Below, piece by piece: positions 1-17,000 of a DNA stretch of 64,000 nt. How positions within the stretch are numbered: position 1 is the first letter of the stretch; each line of letters begins with the position of its first letter. Position numbers and translations under genes: made by a program. The stretch is from Xiphophorus maculatus. Its lineage: Eukaryota > Chordata > Actinopteri > Cyprinodontiformes > Poeciliidae. The stretch spans positions 15,537,015 to 15,601,014 of the forward strand of contig NC_036461.1 of NCBI RefSeq assembly GCF_002775205.1, written 5' to 3'. The notes beneath the pieces were generated by a model, which saw only the letters and a program-made list of their open reading frames with translations, had not been told where the DNA came from and made no database searches.

Positions 1-3263
<3,263 letters not shown>

Positions 3264-5066
3264 ATGCCGGTGCACCGCGACCGAGAGAAGAAGGAGAGTG
3301 TAGCAGAGGAGATGGAGGTAGAAGAACAGGAGCATGAAGCTTCCAGCTCAGACGAGGAGGAATCTGACACTTCTTCTGTCTCTGAGGATGGAGACACTTC
3401 TGGTGAGGAAACTCAGAAGTTGGTTACTGTTGTTTTTATGACGTGCATAATCCGTAAAGTAGACTTGTAAAAAAACAAAAACAAATCATACCTCTTAAAC
3501 TTTCTCACATTTTGAAATTGCATGTAACCCTGTTCTCCCTCCAATCTGAATGAAATTGAGAAAGTCTGGAAACAAGAAATGACAAAACCTGCAACCGTCT
3601 GTATAGGGAAGCTGGTACATTCATACTGGTTAACAGTTGCAACTGTAATTACATGAAGTAGAGGTTCCGTAAATCAACAGGACTGACTAAAAATGCATTC
3701 CATACATTTTATATTTTATTCATCTTTTTTTTTTTAAACCTTGTATCTTTTTCCTTTCACTTTACAATTATTTGCTAGTTTGGGCTGGGTGTATCAGAGC
3801 GAATCTCAGTAATAAAACCATAAACTAGAGTTTATGGTTTTAATGTCAAAATGTTCAAAAGGTATGAGAACTTCTTCACGTAACACAAGAGGAATGTTTG
3901 GTCCTTTTTGAATTTCCCAGAAATGGATGAGGAAGATTGTGAACGGAGGAGAACGGAGTGCCTGGATGAAATGTCCAACCTGGAGAAACACTTCAACAAT
4001 CTGAAGCACCAGTAAGATGCTCATCGATTTTTGGTGTACTCAGTGTCATAACAGCGAGTTACATCCATTCTTCCTCGTGGCATGGTGTGCAGGTTGTATC
4101 GAGAGCGACTCAGCCAGGTGAACTGCAAGCTGGCGGAGGTCGAGGTCGGACGGGCAGCAGAATACCTCGATCCTCTGGCGGTACTGCTGGAGAACATGCA
4201 GGTCCGCACTAAAGTGGCAGGTAACTTCAGTTCGTCTACAAATCCTTTTACTCCTCTCACGGTGTTCAGTCTCACAGCCTGTATTTTTTCTCTGTCAGGT
4301 ATTTACCGGGAGCTGTGTCTGGATTCTGTGAGGAATAAGTACGACTGTGAAATCCAGGCTGCGTGCCAACACTGGGAGGTTAGAAACACGGGTTATCCAC
4401 TAAGGTTCTCCTGGACAGCTGAACTTTGTTTTAATTCATAACTTGTTATGAATTGTGTGTGAGCAGAGTGAGAAACTGCTGCTGTTTGATACAGTGCAGA
4501 GCGAGCTGGAGGAGAAAATCAGGAGACTGGAGGAGGACAGACACAGCATCGACATCACATCAGGTAGCGCGGTGACTGCAGTGTGTTTGGCGCTGCAAAG
4601 CCTTCGGAGCTTCTCGCAATGCCTCTGAGTCATCTTGTCTTTGTTCAGAGCTGTGGAATGATGAGCTGTCTGGGAGGAAGAAAAGGCAAGATGCTTTAAG
4701 TCCAGATAAGAAGAGGAGGCGACCTTCTGTGGTTTCTGATATCCTTTGTGTCGCAACATCTAGGAATTATACATTTCCTTAAAATTTTAGCAATTGAATG
4801 TGTCCTTAACCCTGTTCACGTCCATATATTGTCTATATGCTGCCAGATTTGGACATCCTAGAGGACTGGACAGCTATCAGAAAGGTGCACATTCAAGATT
4901 GTCTGTCCATTTCTTCATTACCAAGTGTTTTATGCATTTTTCAACACCGTTTTCATTTGTGTTGCAGTCTGTTGCTACGTTGGGCCCTCACAGGGTGAAG
5001 GTTGACACGGACAGCTGCTTGTTCCCCTTCCGATCTGACAAAAATAGGCCGATTCTCAACTGCTGA
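3264..5066 (+). CDS. brms1l: BRMS1-like transcriptional repressor, short C-terminal form
   Basis: Eight coding exons: 3264-3402, 3921-4011, 4093-4220, 4299-4378, 4467-4563, 4649-4738, 4820-4884 and 4968-5066, giving 262 residues. The start MPVH, the acidic Ser/Glu stretch (residues about 15-48), and a coiled-coil Sds3-like region ([60 protein letters not shown]) match BRMS1L better than BRMS1. The family recruits Sin3-HDAC complexes and acts in the nucleus. Intron 6 (4739-4819) is an AT-AC intron of 81 bases. Human BRMS1L is about 323 residues; here the frame leaves the family sequence just after HRVK and stops after a tail ending RPILNC. I found no downstream exon for the usual C-terminal part before 7 kb. 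It could be the diverged member of a teleost duplicate pair, or the reference allele may be broken. Polyadenylation signals follow at 5218 and 6046. Confidence 0.85.
4739..4819 (+). other. U12-type AT-AC intron of brms1l
   Basis: The intron begins ATATCCTTT, an exact match to the remembered minor-spliceosome 5' consensus, and ends in AC rather than AG. A branch-point match GTCCTTAAC lies at 4802-4810, with the branch A about 10 bases from the 3' end. Joining the flanking exons restores SVVSG-PYIVYML, the expected family sequence, in frame. Confidence 0.9.
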
Positions 5067-5217
5067 GGAGCCCATACGCATGTTTAAAAGCACATAAGGA
5101 CTTCAGCGTACAAGCAGAGGTACGAGGGACACTAATCTGAACGTTTCTACTCCCCAAAATCTGGTGGCAATTAAAGCTTCATATTTTAAGCTGCCAGTAA
5201 TGCAGGTTTTTCTGCGC

Positions 5218-5223
5218 AATAAA
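5218..5223 (+). terminator. Polyadenylation signal, brms1l
   Basis: AATAAA about 150 bases after the brms1l stop codon. Another AATAAA lies at 6046-6051 and could serve a longer 3' UTR. Confidence 0.5.
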
Positions 5224-7282
5224 AAAAACCTCCAACATTAATGATCCTTTCAGACAGATGTGGCTGCTTTGGTTTAGACTCAGGCTTTTACAGATGTAAA
5301 CGGCATCTTCATTTGTCTGATTTTGTAAAAAAACAACATGAAACTCAAAGCAATCACTAAGCAGGTCGTAGAGTTGGTTTAAACTTCTTCACAGTTAAAG
5401 CAGTACAAACGGTTCTCCCACTCAAGCTACTTGGCTTGAGTCAATTATTTTCTAAGAAACTGTCCTTCAAAAGAGGAATAATAATGAGTGAATAGTTACA
5501 GTGTTTATGTCTTGAATGTGCATCCAGTTGGATTTTAAACACCCTCAAATTGCAGTACTTAATTTTCTAGAAAACTAATTTTAGATGAGGATGCCATTGT
5601 CTTTTTACATATTAAGTGAAGAGTAAAAAAAAATATTTTTGGTCTATCAATTGGAGAATTATTAATGTTCTCTGGCTTAGCTTGGAAGCTTTTCTGTGTC
5701 ATTATTTCTGATGTTCTTAATCATATGACCCATGATTACATGTATGATGTTTTAGTTTATCTTCAAAAAGCTTTTAGTTTACCAGGGAATAACAGTTATA
5801 ATTAAAACATCTGGGCTTTTTTCCAGTGCTTCAGAGCATATTGCAGTGCACAATGTTGCCTCCTACCTCTTTTTGTTTTTACCAATATTTTCATATGATT
5901 AGAAATGTTGGGCTCCTTTATTTTTGACATCCTTCAAGTTTCCATCTGATCAGCAATAAGAACAGTATTTTGTGTTTTTTTGGCAGATCGGTTCTTGTCA
6001 GGTGCAGTTGTGTCTTTCCTGTTAATCCTGTTCATGGGTTTTACAAATAAAGGTTTTTATAAGTTTATTCCGTGTCTCTGTGGAAAACTAAGGATTGAAG
6101 GAAAAAAACAACACATAGACGGACCAGCTCAGTCCTACCACACCAAGAGTGCCAAGCCCTGGATTTTCATAGGTCATTACATCACCCATATGAATTAAAT
6201 ATTAACAGTTTCCACATTAGAGCTTCCAATGTGCTCACAGACTATTAAAGAGGATGCAGGAATTGCTGAGAGAAATCTTTAAATCACACTGTACTCTAAA
6301 CTGCTTTTAACCTGTCGTTAGTTGACTCCTGCAGAACTCAGACAGGCTGAAATATTTCAAACATTTGAATCCTATATGATGCAGGCCATCAGCCTTTGAG
6401 TCTTGGTTTGGCATGATTTTTCCATAATACTGACAGCCTTACTTTAAAAGGTAATTGTCTTAAACATTTTTCCCCAAAAATCAGGTGTTTCCAACCAATT
6501 AGAATATCAAGTACATTTTTCTCATTAATGCACTTTGAGGAAGGTGCATGGTTTATGACTATTATGTTTATACTTAAAAATTTCCTTTCGTTATCTCTTC
6601 TGGATGTGTGTTATGTTTTCCTTCCACTCAACTTTCCATTCTTAAGTTTCGATGCAGCTTAAGAATGGACCCTGTTGACTTTCTGTGTTTTATCTTCTTT
6701 TTGGAGGTTCAGGCAGTTTTCACCTTGATTAAATAAGCTAGACTGCAGCTGTATTAACATGCTTATTTTAAAATTAATATAAGAAACAGAGTTTGGGTTT
6801 TTCTTAGCTATAAGCAATAATAGACATTAACTGAAAAAATTCTGGAAATAAAGTACTTTGCTTAATGAATAGGTTTCACCTTTAGAAGAGAAATACTAAA
6901 ACGAATTAACTTTTGAATTATATTCTAATTTATTGTAACGTTCCCATATGGTCCTGGAATCGAGTTTCAAATGCGCACAAATTTTGTGAAGACACCTGAC
7001 ATATCTGTTCTACTTTCATTGAAATATTTATTATGTCTATTCATTTACAGCGTACAAACCTTTCCGAAACTGGGTTTGAATTATGCAAAGGCTTTTAAAA
7101 GACAATCAAATATATGAACATATTTAAAAGGCCTGAATGTTAACAATAAATGAAGATTTTTAAATATTAAAAACATTTCATGTACACAAAATTTGAAAAG
7201 AATTACATTGAAATGTTCTGCAGATGAGCACAAAAATGTACATAACTACATAAGTGACATATAGAGAAAGTTTTAAAAGTCT
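5224..7282. other. Convergent intergenic region between brms1l and mia2
   Basis: AT-rich sequence with no supportable gene. The 72-codon frame at 5980-6198 has no recognisable similarity. The stretch probably holds the 3' UTRs of both genes. A minus-strand AATAAA at 7027-7032 is a possible distal mia2 poly(A) signal. Confidence 0.5.
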
Positions 7283-7288
7283 TTATTC
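7283..7288 (-). terminator. Polyadenylation signal, mia2
   Basis: Minus-strand AATAAA about 800 bases beyond the mia2 stop codon, the nearest well-placed signal. Confidence 0.5.
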
Positions 7289-8093
7289 ATCTATCAAATA
7301 ATCACTTTTTACAAAATTCACAAAGCTGACATCTGGGAGCCTCTCTTCCAGTCAGTCCATTTGACTTGATTGGAGTCACAGTTTTCATTTGTAAGTCACT
7401 GTAACGGCGTCAGAAGCACCGCTAGACACCTGCTCTCCTGGTTTGAAACTAAGACAGAAGATGAATGGAAAGTCTATTGAATTTCAAAGGGAACTCAGAA
7501 TTTGTAGTGAATTTTAAGAAAACATACTTGTTTGACCTCTAAGGAACAAGATCAAGTATGTTGACCTGGCTGTTTTAAAGAAAATTATATTAATTTTTCC
7601 AACACATTTTAAGAACTCTAGTGTGGGGGAAAAGTAACCATGTCAGGCATAGAAGGTGTGTTTCTGTCAAAATAAGTTGTGCTCATTTATTTTTCTTTCT
7701 CTGTCGTTGACCTGAATTGCAGACAAATGTCAAACAGTCTATGTGCATTTTCAACATAAGATCCAGATAACAATGTGTCTTGCCAATATGACAGCTTTAA
7801 CCCACAAAGGTAGAAAGAAGTAAAGCATCAACTAAGGTGTTGATTTTAAAATCAAGAAGTGGTTGGATGACCTCTGACGGGATGGAGAAGAAAAGGTTTT
7901 ACATGTAGGAGAAACAGAACTGAGGCTCTTGCAGCAACAAATCAGCATGATGGAGATTGATGTTTCTGTTCTACAAACACTGTTCAGTAAATATCCCTCC
8001 TGGCCAATAAATAGCTGGGGCAGAATGAAGGGAACTCCACCTTTCTTCCATCTGCTACTGAGCTGAAATGGACCCTCATGGAAACCGTCAGGG

Positions 8094-11000
8094 TTAGATG
8101 GCATCTTCAGGCGAAGGTCTGTTTTCTGGTGACTGGCTTTGAGGTGGCGAAGGCAGGGACTGCTGACGAGGAGGAGGAGGGCCATCAGATGGAGGTAACG
8201 CCATGGGGGGGCCGTAGGGGGCGTTGGGATTAGGAGCGGGATGAAGAGGTCCACCAGGTGAGAAACGAGGAGGAAGCATCATTCCTTGAGGATGGGGAGA
8301 CCACACTGGTAGAAATACAAAGCAGTTTCAGATTAAATCCTTAGATTAAATCATCTAAGTTCTAAACATGACAACGATTTCTTACTGGGCCTCATGGGAG
8401 GACCCCCTGGTATCCTGGGATGGTAGAAATCAGGAGGGGGAGGGGGTCCATACGGGGCTCTACGGGGAAAGGGGCCATCTATAGGAATCCCTGGGGGTCC
8501 AGGTGGAGGAGGGCCACCCATCCTCAGATCCAGTTCAGGAGGAGTCCTCTGACCACCAGGACCAGACTAATGACACACATCAAATCCTTTAGTACCAATA
8601 AAGACCAAACATATAGTATCTCACACTGCTGCTCACCTCTCTGTGGTCCTGTTCACCGGGTCCAAGACGGTTTTCTCTGAACGAGCCGTCTGCATCGACA
8701 AACATTTAGTTTATGAGAGAAAAGTATATATAGAGTGTTCTATGCAACATACAGAATCACTCGCCGCATCAAACGTTTCACGCTTAAGTAGCTGCATACA
8801 AAAGTAATCATTAACAGCTCACCTGCCATGTCTAGAGGGTGAGGTGGTCCCATGGGGAGACCTCTAGGTGGCATAGGGCCAGGTGGGAGGGCCCCAAGAG
8901 GAGGCAAAGGTCCCAAAGCCCCTGGAGGAGGAGGAGGTCTCCTGAACATGGGACCTCCTGGTTCTGGAAACATGTAGCCTGAGAAAGTAAAAAATAAAAA
9001 AATGAAATAAGTGCAAAGAAAGCCAACAAAACTCAGTTTCAGGTGATGATATTATTTCTGAAGTTCTTACTTCTAAGAAACATTTTATATCTCTAAGCTT
9101 TGTATATTTTGTTGCATTATATCCAGAAATGTTTTACAGGTATCTTACTTTATACGTCAGCAGAAAATGAAGTTATGAAATTATGAAGTGCTAGAAAATG
9201 ATACATAGTTTAATATTCTTTCCAAATAAGAAATTTAAAGGCATCTCATCTATTTAGATTTAGCCACCTTAACTCTGATGCCCCTAAATAAGATCCAAAT
9301 TGCCTTCAAAATTTGGAGTGCTTAAAAATGTTTTTGGATCGCTTAAAAAAAAAAAAAAAAAAACAGGTTGTTTTTTTTAAGAGAACATCATTGAACAAGC
9401 AGCATCATGAAGACCAGGGAAAAGACCAGATATGTGTGGAATAAAATTAGGGAGACGTTTAAGGAATAGTTAGGATATAAAACAATATTTCACACTTTGA
9501 ACATCTCATGGGGTATTTTGTGGTCAAGCATCAAAAACGGAAAGAACACGGCGCAACAACAGACCTCACAAGACATGGTCATCCACCTTATATAACTTTA
9601 CTAATACAACAGCTAGCATGCTTTTTACAGGATTTTTTTCACGATTGCTAGTCTGATTTGATGAGATGGAAGATGAAAAGAAACGCATGAGGATGCATAA
9701 ATGTGTTTATTTATTAAATATAAAAGGTATAATATCAAAAGGTTTAACAGAGATTTTGTTGATATTTATCTCTCAAAGATGACGTCATAATTCTCTTTAG
9801 AAACTCACTTAAAGAGCAAATCAGACCTCTCTAAATTGGGTGCAGCTGAATCAAGTTGAAATTATTCTAAGAACGTGTAAAATTTTATACTAGCTGGTAG
9901 AATGAATTTATGATTTTATATGTTGCCTCTGCAAGCCAATGTTTTTGTTGTTTGTTTTTTTCAAATCAGTCTTCCCTCTTGCAAACGCTGTTACATACAG
10001 ACCTAAATCACTTAAAGTTAATGAATAAGAAAAACCTCAAGTACCAGCTTGCATCAGGCTGAAATGGAAAAACTGAATAGAAATTAAATGTCTTCGTGCT
10101 AGCGACAGGAAACATTTTTATATTTTAAACTGCGTTATTTATGACATGTTGTCTCAGCCTGCATTTCTTTCATCAGCATGCACAATGCAGACCAGGTGTA
10201 AAAACAGACTGGCCAGGGCAGAATTAAGCCTCTTAGAATCCTGCATTGTATCCCGTCTCGGCGCTGTGGTGAGAGATGAAAACAATTAGCAGCTAGCTAA
10301 TGTGACTGTTTAACTTGCTGAGACAAGGTTACACAATCATTAACATGTTGCTCTGTTATTGCGAGCTATGACAAGCAATGCGCTACAACCGCATGAAGAC
10401 CATGCGTCATGGAGACAGGGATATTAGTTACTGCTTTATGTCAACATCTCTATGAAAGAGGAACCCACACAGACAATGACTGCTGTTAACATAATCAAGG
10501 TGCACATGCACAACGAACACCGTCGTGTGATGGGGATGTGGCAGAAATACAGCTGGTAAATGAAGACATGTTGTTCCTCTGACTGATTAAAAAGGCTCCT
10601 GCAAACTGCTTTTGATCACAGTTGAAAGCTGTTTCTTCAGTTTGGTACGAATCACCACAAGGAAGGCAAATATTTGCACTTCTTTCCGAGGCAATCCCAG
10701 TTTTTAACACAATGCTAACTTTTTGAACTCTGATTAGTTTAGTTTAACTTTTTGAACTATTAGCCGATCGGCTTCCTTTCGCCGGCAGCTGAAATTGTAC
10801 ATTAAAAAGAATAACAAAAGCAAAAAATACACAACGAGCTGCCTTGAAATAACCTGTTTTGTTTGTGATTAAATGACAAAACGACAATTTCTCTTTGAAA
10901 AAAATGCCCTTTGATCAAAGCAAATGTGCTTTCAGAAATTTTTTTTCCACACACCTGGGGGTACCAGAGGCCCAGGAGGTCCTGGTGGGGGACCCCTGCG

Positions 11001-14000
11001 ATCTCTCTCCCATGTGGGAGAGTTTGAACCGCTGTCTGAACGAGGACCTCCACTGCGCTCCATCTCTGCTTGGCCACTTGGGGGCTCCCCTGGACCACGA
11101 GATACTATGCAGGAAAGCAGTAAGGAGGAAAGAAGGGGCAAAGCAAATAAGATGATGAAGGGATTGATGTGAAAGAAAAAGATGGAAAGGAGGGAAAAAA
11201 CAACCCATGTGGGTCAGACAGAGTGTATTGGGGGGAAGATAAAGGCAAGAGCACTTTAAGTCAGTCAGAGAAACACAAGGCTTGCAGGCGTATTGTCATG
11301 TTAAACTTTTCATGGTTGCCGATTGGTGGATTGCAGACAGCATGCAAAACATGGCTTGTCACAGTATGTGCAGAACTGTTCAAAAGGTTTCACAGACATT
11401 TAACTTTTACAACTTGTCACAATACAACCGCCATACTGCATTTTATTTGGATTTTATGCCACAGGCTAATACAAAGTAGTGCATGATTATTAGTCGGAAG
11501 GAAAATGTTTTTGGTTTTTAAGAAATTAAAAATATGTAGCGCCACTTTTCACTGTAAGATGCATATCTACCAGCTTTGCAAATAAAATTCTCACACAAAA
11601 GCTTAGATGGGATGAAAAGCATCTGTGAACAACAAAACTAAATTATTCTGACACAGACATGCTTTAATCTAAACCACTCTATTGAAGCTATGAGTTAATA
11701 AGGTTACTTTTTAAGACAATTTGTTGCATGGTGGATTTTACTTAGGAATATTTATATAAATTCATTCCACCCTTTTTATATTTCATTTCCACCTCACATT
11801 TATGCACTACTTTGTGGTTCTAAAACACAAAATCCCAATAAAACACATTAAAATTTCTGATTGTGACATGAAAAAAAGTGGAGTTTAAGGGGTTTTATTC
11901 CCCTTTAAACTCCACATTTTTTACATCATTTACTTTTGAAAGGTTCTGTATCATGTAAATTTAATCATGCAATAGTCACCTAGCTGACACCAACATGCAA
12001 ACCTCATTGGGCAACATGGTTGAATGAGAACTTGCAACATGCAAGTAAATTGACTGTTTACCTCTGGGAGACAGCCTACCAGGCAGCCCATCCATCAATG
12101 TTGGAGGAGACAGGAAAGGTCTCGTTTCAGACGAGGGTCGGCCCAGAGGAGAAGGACCATAAGGTGACCTCTCAGCTGCAATGGAGGAGATTTAACATTT
12201 AAATATAACATTTCAATTTGAATGGTACCATTTACATCAGATTCCTCATGAAGTTTACTCAAATTAAGACATATTCATTAAGACATATGGGTTTACCTCG
12301 GAAAGGCAGCGGTCTGGCCAGGTTGTTCAAGGCGTACGGGTCTTTATCGAGGGAATCCAGTTTAAACTGAGTATCTGTGAGTCTGAACACACATCATCAG
12401 TAAAAACATGGGAAACTTTAATAGCCTTAAATAAGTAAAGTGTTAAAAATATGAATGGTTTCTGTGCATTTTTCATGTCAACTTTCCCAAACCTTTTGGG
12501 TGAGTGTAAACAGAAAATGTGATCCATTTTCTGCTTTCAAAAATACTTTATTCATCCCAAATTGAAAATAAATGTTATTGCAACTCATTAATTAAAATTC
12601 TTCAAAGCGTTATTGTAGATAGCAATGGCTGTTGACAGGACAGCTCACTTGTAGCGCTCTGAGATCAGTTATTTCATTTATTCACTTCTTAATCCAGCAC
12701 TATAGTGCACCTAAACTAATCACATTTATTTGTCTTTGTTAACACAGCCGACCATATTCAGCAAGACCAGGTGTGCTGCTTTGCTTACTTTTGTCTGAGG
12801 AGGGCGTTCTCTCTTCGGATGTCTCCCAGCTCTCGCTCTGCTGATCGCACTGCCAACTGGAAATATTTACCAGATAAATCACAATGTATAAACACCGAAA
12901 TGCACTACAGCACAGCAAAACGCTCTTTGAGCTCATCTGTGGCAGAGCTTTACTAACCCAGTTATTATGAGCCTTCTTCTCATGGGCAGAGATTTGAGTG
13001 TGATACGACTGTTTTGTTTTCTCCAGCTCTTCTTCCATCTCCTCCGCTCGTTTTCTGAAAACAAAGCACAAGCAAAATTGTGAAGGGAAGACAAATGCTA
13101 CTTCTGCTTTGCCAGTCCACTGTGGTTTCAGTTTTAAGAAATAAAAGTGTAAAGATGGATATATAGAAGTATTTATGGAATTATTAAAATGACAGACGGA
13201 TGGACAGATTGATAAAATGTTGACAGACGGATAGATGATCGGAAAACAGGCGGACAGATGGCTGGATAGACCTTTTACAAAAAAGGATGGACGATGACGT
13301 TACAGTAAACATATTTACTTTTTAAATTAAACCAATGTAAATCTAATTGCTTTACACAAAAAAAAGTTTGAAACTATTTGTAAAACCAAACTTACTCAAC
13401 GCATTTTTAGGAATTCAGATATTTAATCACACAGACAATGGCACATGAAATAAAATACAAAAAAACTGAAAACCATTTTTCTTTTCCAAATAGAATTCCA
13501 TATTTTTGCAGACACAGGTGTTACCTGTAGTTATTCAGTTCTTCCATCGCCATTGCAATGTTTTTATCAGCTTTATTCAACTTCTCCTCCTTCTGGTGAC
13601 GCTCCTTCTCCTCCACAGTCAGCATTCTACACAAAGGTTCATGATTACAGACTCATCAAACACCTTATTTAACTACTAACTGTAGAGGTATGAACCTGTG
13701 CAGCTTGAGCTCGTTCTCCTGGTACATTTCTGTCATGATTTGCAGTTTCTGTTGTATCCGCTCGACCTGCACACATGAACCAGGACTATCAGAACAAATG
13801 ACTCAACTGTATAATAAATCCCATGGTAACAGTTTGAGGTTACCTACCTGGCCCGTATAATTCTCGGTGTCGGATTGCAGGGACAACTTCTCCTTCTCCA
13901 TCTCCTCAATGCTCACTTTAAATGGAAAATAAAAGCAGAAAATATGACAAGATTTCCGAGGCTTCTTTTAAGAGTCGATTAGTTAGTTCCTCTTTTTCCA

Positions 14001-17000
14001 CTAACATGTCAGCATCTGACTACAGTTAACCCACATTGCAGGTCTTCTTTTGCTTTGATCTCATCATTCAGCTTCGCAAACACTCTGTCTTTATCTTCAT
14101 CCACTGATTTGAGGTCTGCATTCAGCTGCATGTAGACACAAGTACGTTATTTAAAAATTATTGTTCAGTGGGTCATGTTGGCATGTGCTAACTGGAAAAA
14201 CATTTATATTCTGAAAAATAACACAAATATACTAATTGAAATTATTATTTTTTAAATATGTGCTTGATTTACATTCAAAACTGTACATTTTTTAGACTTT
14301 GGCTTTGTACCTTAGCAGCAAAGATGAGTTTCTGGACTTTCTGCAGGTGCGCGTCGTCGTCTTCTCCCGGCGTCCCATTGGTTGCCTCCTTTTCTCCTCC
14401 CTCCTCACCCTCTAGATCTGAATCCCAGCATTTCATTCGGAGCAGCCGATCCGTCAAGGACTGGGAAGAGTTATAAACGATTACACATCTCTAGCAGCAA
14501 GCATGTGGCGGTACTTGAACTTTGTTATTCTCCTGATATGAACGACGTTCATAAGAAGCAACCACACCGTTATACGATCATCCTTGATGGCCACATCCTG
14601 CAACATTGCACTGTGGGCGACCTCGCACCTCCGCATCTCCTCCTCCAGCTCGCTTACTCTTTCTGCCCATCCCTCCACCTCCTGCTTCAACTGTGATAAA
14701 AACACATGGACAGAGATCTAAAATAATGATGCAGAGGATATAAGAAGAATAAGAAAGATACAAATTCATGTATGAAACCCTTTCCTTAGTGTACAGAATC
14801 TGACCTGATTGTTGCTCTCCTGTAAAACAGTGTTCTCCTCTTCTGCTGTTTCCAGGTTTCTCTGTAGTCTCTCGCTGTTCATGCTGTAAACCTTCAGAGT
14901 TGTTTGTGCCTAAGCAACAAAACAAAACAAAACAAAATGCAATCACTCTGAGAAGTGGATAGAATAAAATTCAAGTAAGAGAAGAAGAGGCAGGAGAGCA
15001 ACTGAAAGATAATAGCTAGAAGGGAATAGAGTCAAGCACCTGTTCCTCTTTTGAATGGAGCTCTTTGGTTTCTTCTTCACATGCTTTCATGCTTTCCTCA
15101 AGCAGAGTTATCTGTAATAAAGGCAAAAAGATGATATCACTGTGGCTTCTCGGTTGGGATAAACACTATGATTACAGAATATCTTTAAAAGTCTGGGCCT
15201 ACCCTCCTTTCTTGCTCCTTTCTATGTTCTTGTTGCTGGGACAGCTGCTCCTTCAGATGTCCAACATCTGTCCCCAGCCGCTTTTTACTCTGTTCCAACT
15301 GTTCGGCTCGGCCCTACCGTGAACATAAAAACCAACTGTGTTTAGAAAACTTGTAAAAATAAAAAAAAAAAATTTAAGAAGGTCAGTCCAGTTTCATTAA
15401 GCAAGAAAGAAAAAGAATCAGACAAATTTGGGTCATGCTAATTCAATTTATTTGACTTTTATGGATAACTTGAGGTTAGTTGGATTCAATAATTCGGAGC
15501 TGAATCTGAATTTTGCCAGTTTTATCCGATTTCCAGTTTCACCACAAATTTCAAAACCAAGTAATCCAGGACGATGTGGTATGGTTAAATTTGGTAAACT
15601 CGTCCAGCTTGAATGTTTAAAATTAAAAGTAGCTTTGTGGTGCAACACCAAGATAAAAATACAATACATGTTGACCATTATGTCAGTGCTTTCAATAACA
15701 AGAAACCACAGTAATGTTCCACAACATGCAAAGATCAGCTCTTTATCCTCCAAAACAACAAAAACCTGCTTCCAACAAGATAAACATATGCTTTTTTACT
15801 GGAAGAATGAATAAAATAGAGTTTAACTTTAAGCTTCACACATATGTTTACACTTCAGTTCAAGTCTTTGTTCCCTCTGCTTTACCTCCAAATCTTCGGA
15901 TTTTTGAGTCTGAGCCAGAACGCCGCTGTCGCCGAGTAAATTCTCCAGGTCATCATACTGAGAATTACAGGTTATAAAGAAGTGACTCAGTCAGTCCACA
16001 GATTTGAAAACAACACAGAGAAGGCTCTGGCTCTCAAAACACTCAGTAAGCATGAGCACCAACCTCTTTTTGACACTGACTGAGAGTCTCCAGGACTTTA
16101 CACTTTTCATCCAGCAGCTGTGCAAGTTGCCCAGCCAGCCTCTCTTCCTTTTCTGAAAAACAAAAGATGTTAAAACAAAACAAAAAAAAGAATTTCAAAC
16201 TTGTTTTTGCCATTTTGCCTGTATAATGAAGCAAGATGAGTGTCTTATCATGGTACTTTCGGATTCAGTTTGGCATTTTCAATGTCACAAAGCTGGTTCT
16301 GTCACCATGGCAACTTATGTTGGAAACCAAAATCTGATCAACAGACCAGATTATGCTCTAGAGCCTACCGCTGAAATGACATCCTCGCACGATTTACTGC
16401 AGTAACTTTTTAGACGATTTAATGACAAAGTAGATTAGATAGATACCTTATTAACCTCAAGTTATTTTTCACAGTAGTTTATAATATAAGTAAATCCAGA
16501 GCAAATAACATTTACAAAGTTCTAAACAACATGTAAACTATAAAAAACCCACTTCTGCTTTAATAATTTGGCTGCATATTAATTTGCAATTAGCCTAGCT
16601 TTCTATCCATTTTATTTGACATCATCGTCAGTGACTCTGGGTTGAGAGATGAAGTCAACAACCAGCTTTATAGCAACAGGAGGCAAGGTGTTTAATGCTA
16701 GGCTTAGTTAAATTGGATCTTTCAAGGAGAAAGCTTGTCAATTAAATGCCAGCAGAAAACAGCACTGATGGTTTATTTAGAAAGTTGCAAGGTATTTGTG
16801 GTGAAAACTTACTTCGGTACAGTCTGCTCTTTATCTGTGTGGAAATAAGAGCAAAAAAAGACGATAAATAACAGAGTGATTTTATGCTGAATTATTCATA
16901 TATTGTGAACATATTACGAAAAAGTTGTAAATAAAGATGAAAAGATTGTGACCCCATGTTCTGACCACATTTCGAGTTGTGACAAATGTCAAATGCCTGT

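Noticed and set aside
5980-6198. 72-codon open frame between brms1l and mia2.
   Set aside because: No similarity, no splice context, lies in a convergent 3' UTR region.
13190-13272. A minisatellite of GACAGACGGAT-like units.
   Set aside because: The units are short and irregular with few copies; not a convincing array.
14568-14590. GTATAACG as the mia2 exon donor at 14575.
   Set aside because: That site leaves phase 1 and breaks the next exon; the GTGTGG donor at 14567 gives [15 protein letters not shown], matching the family.
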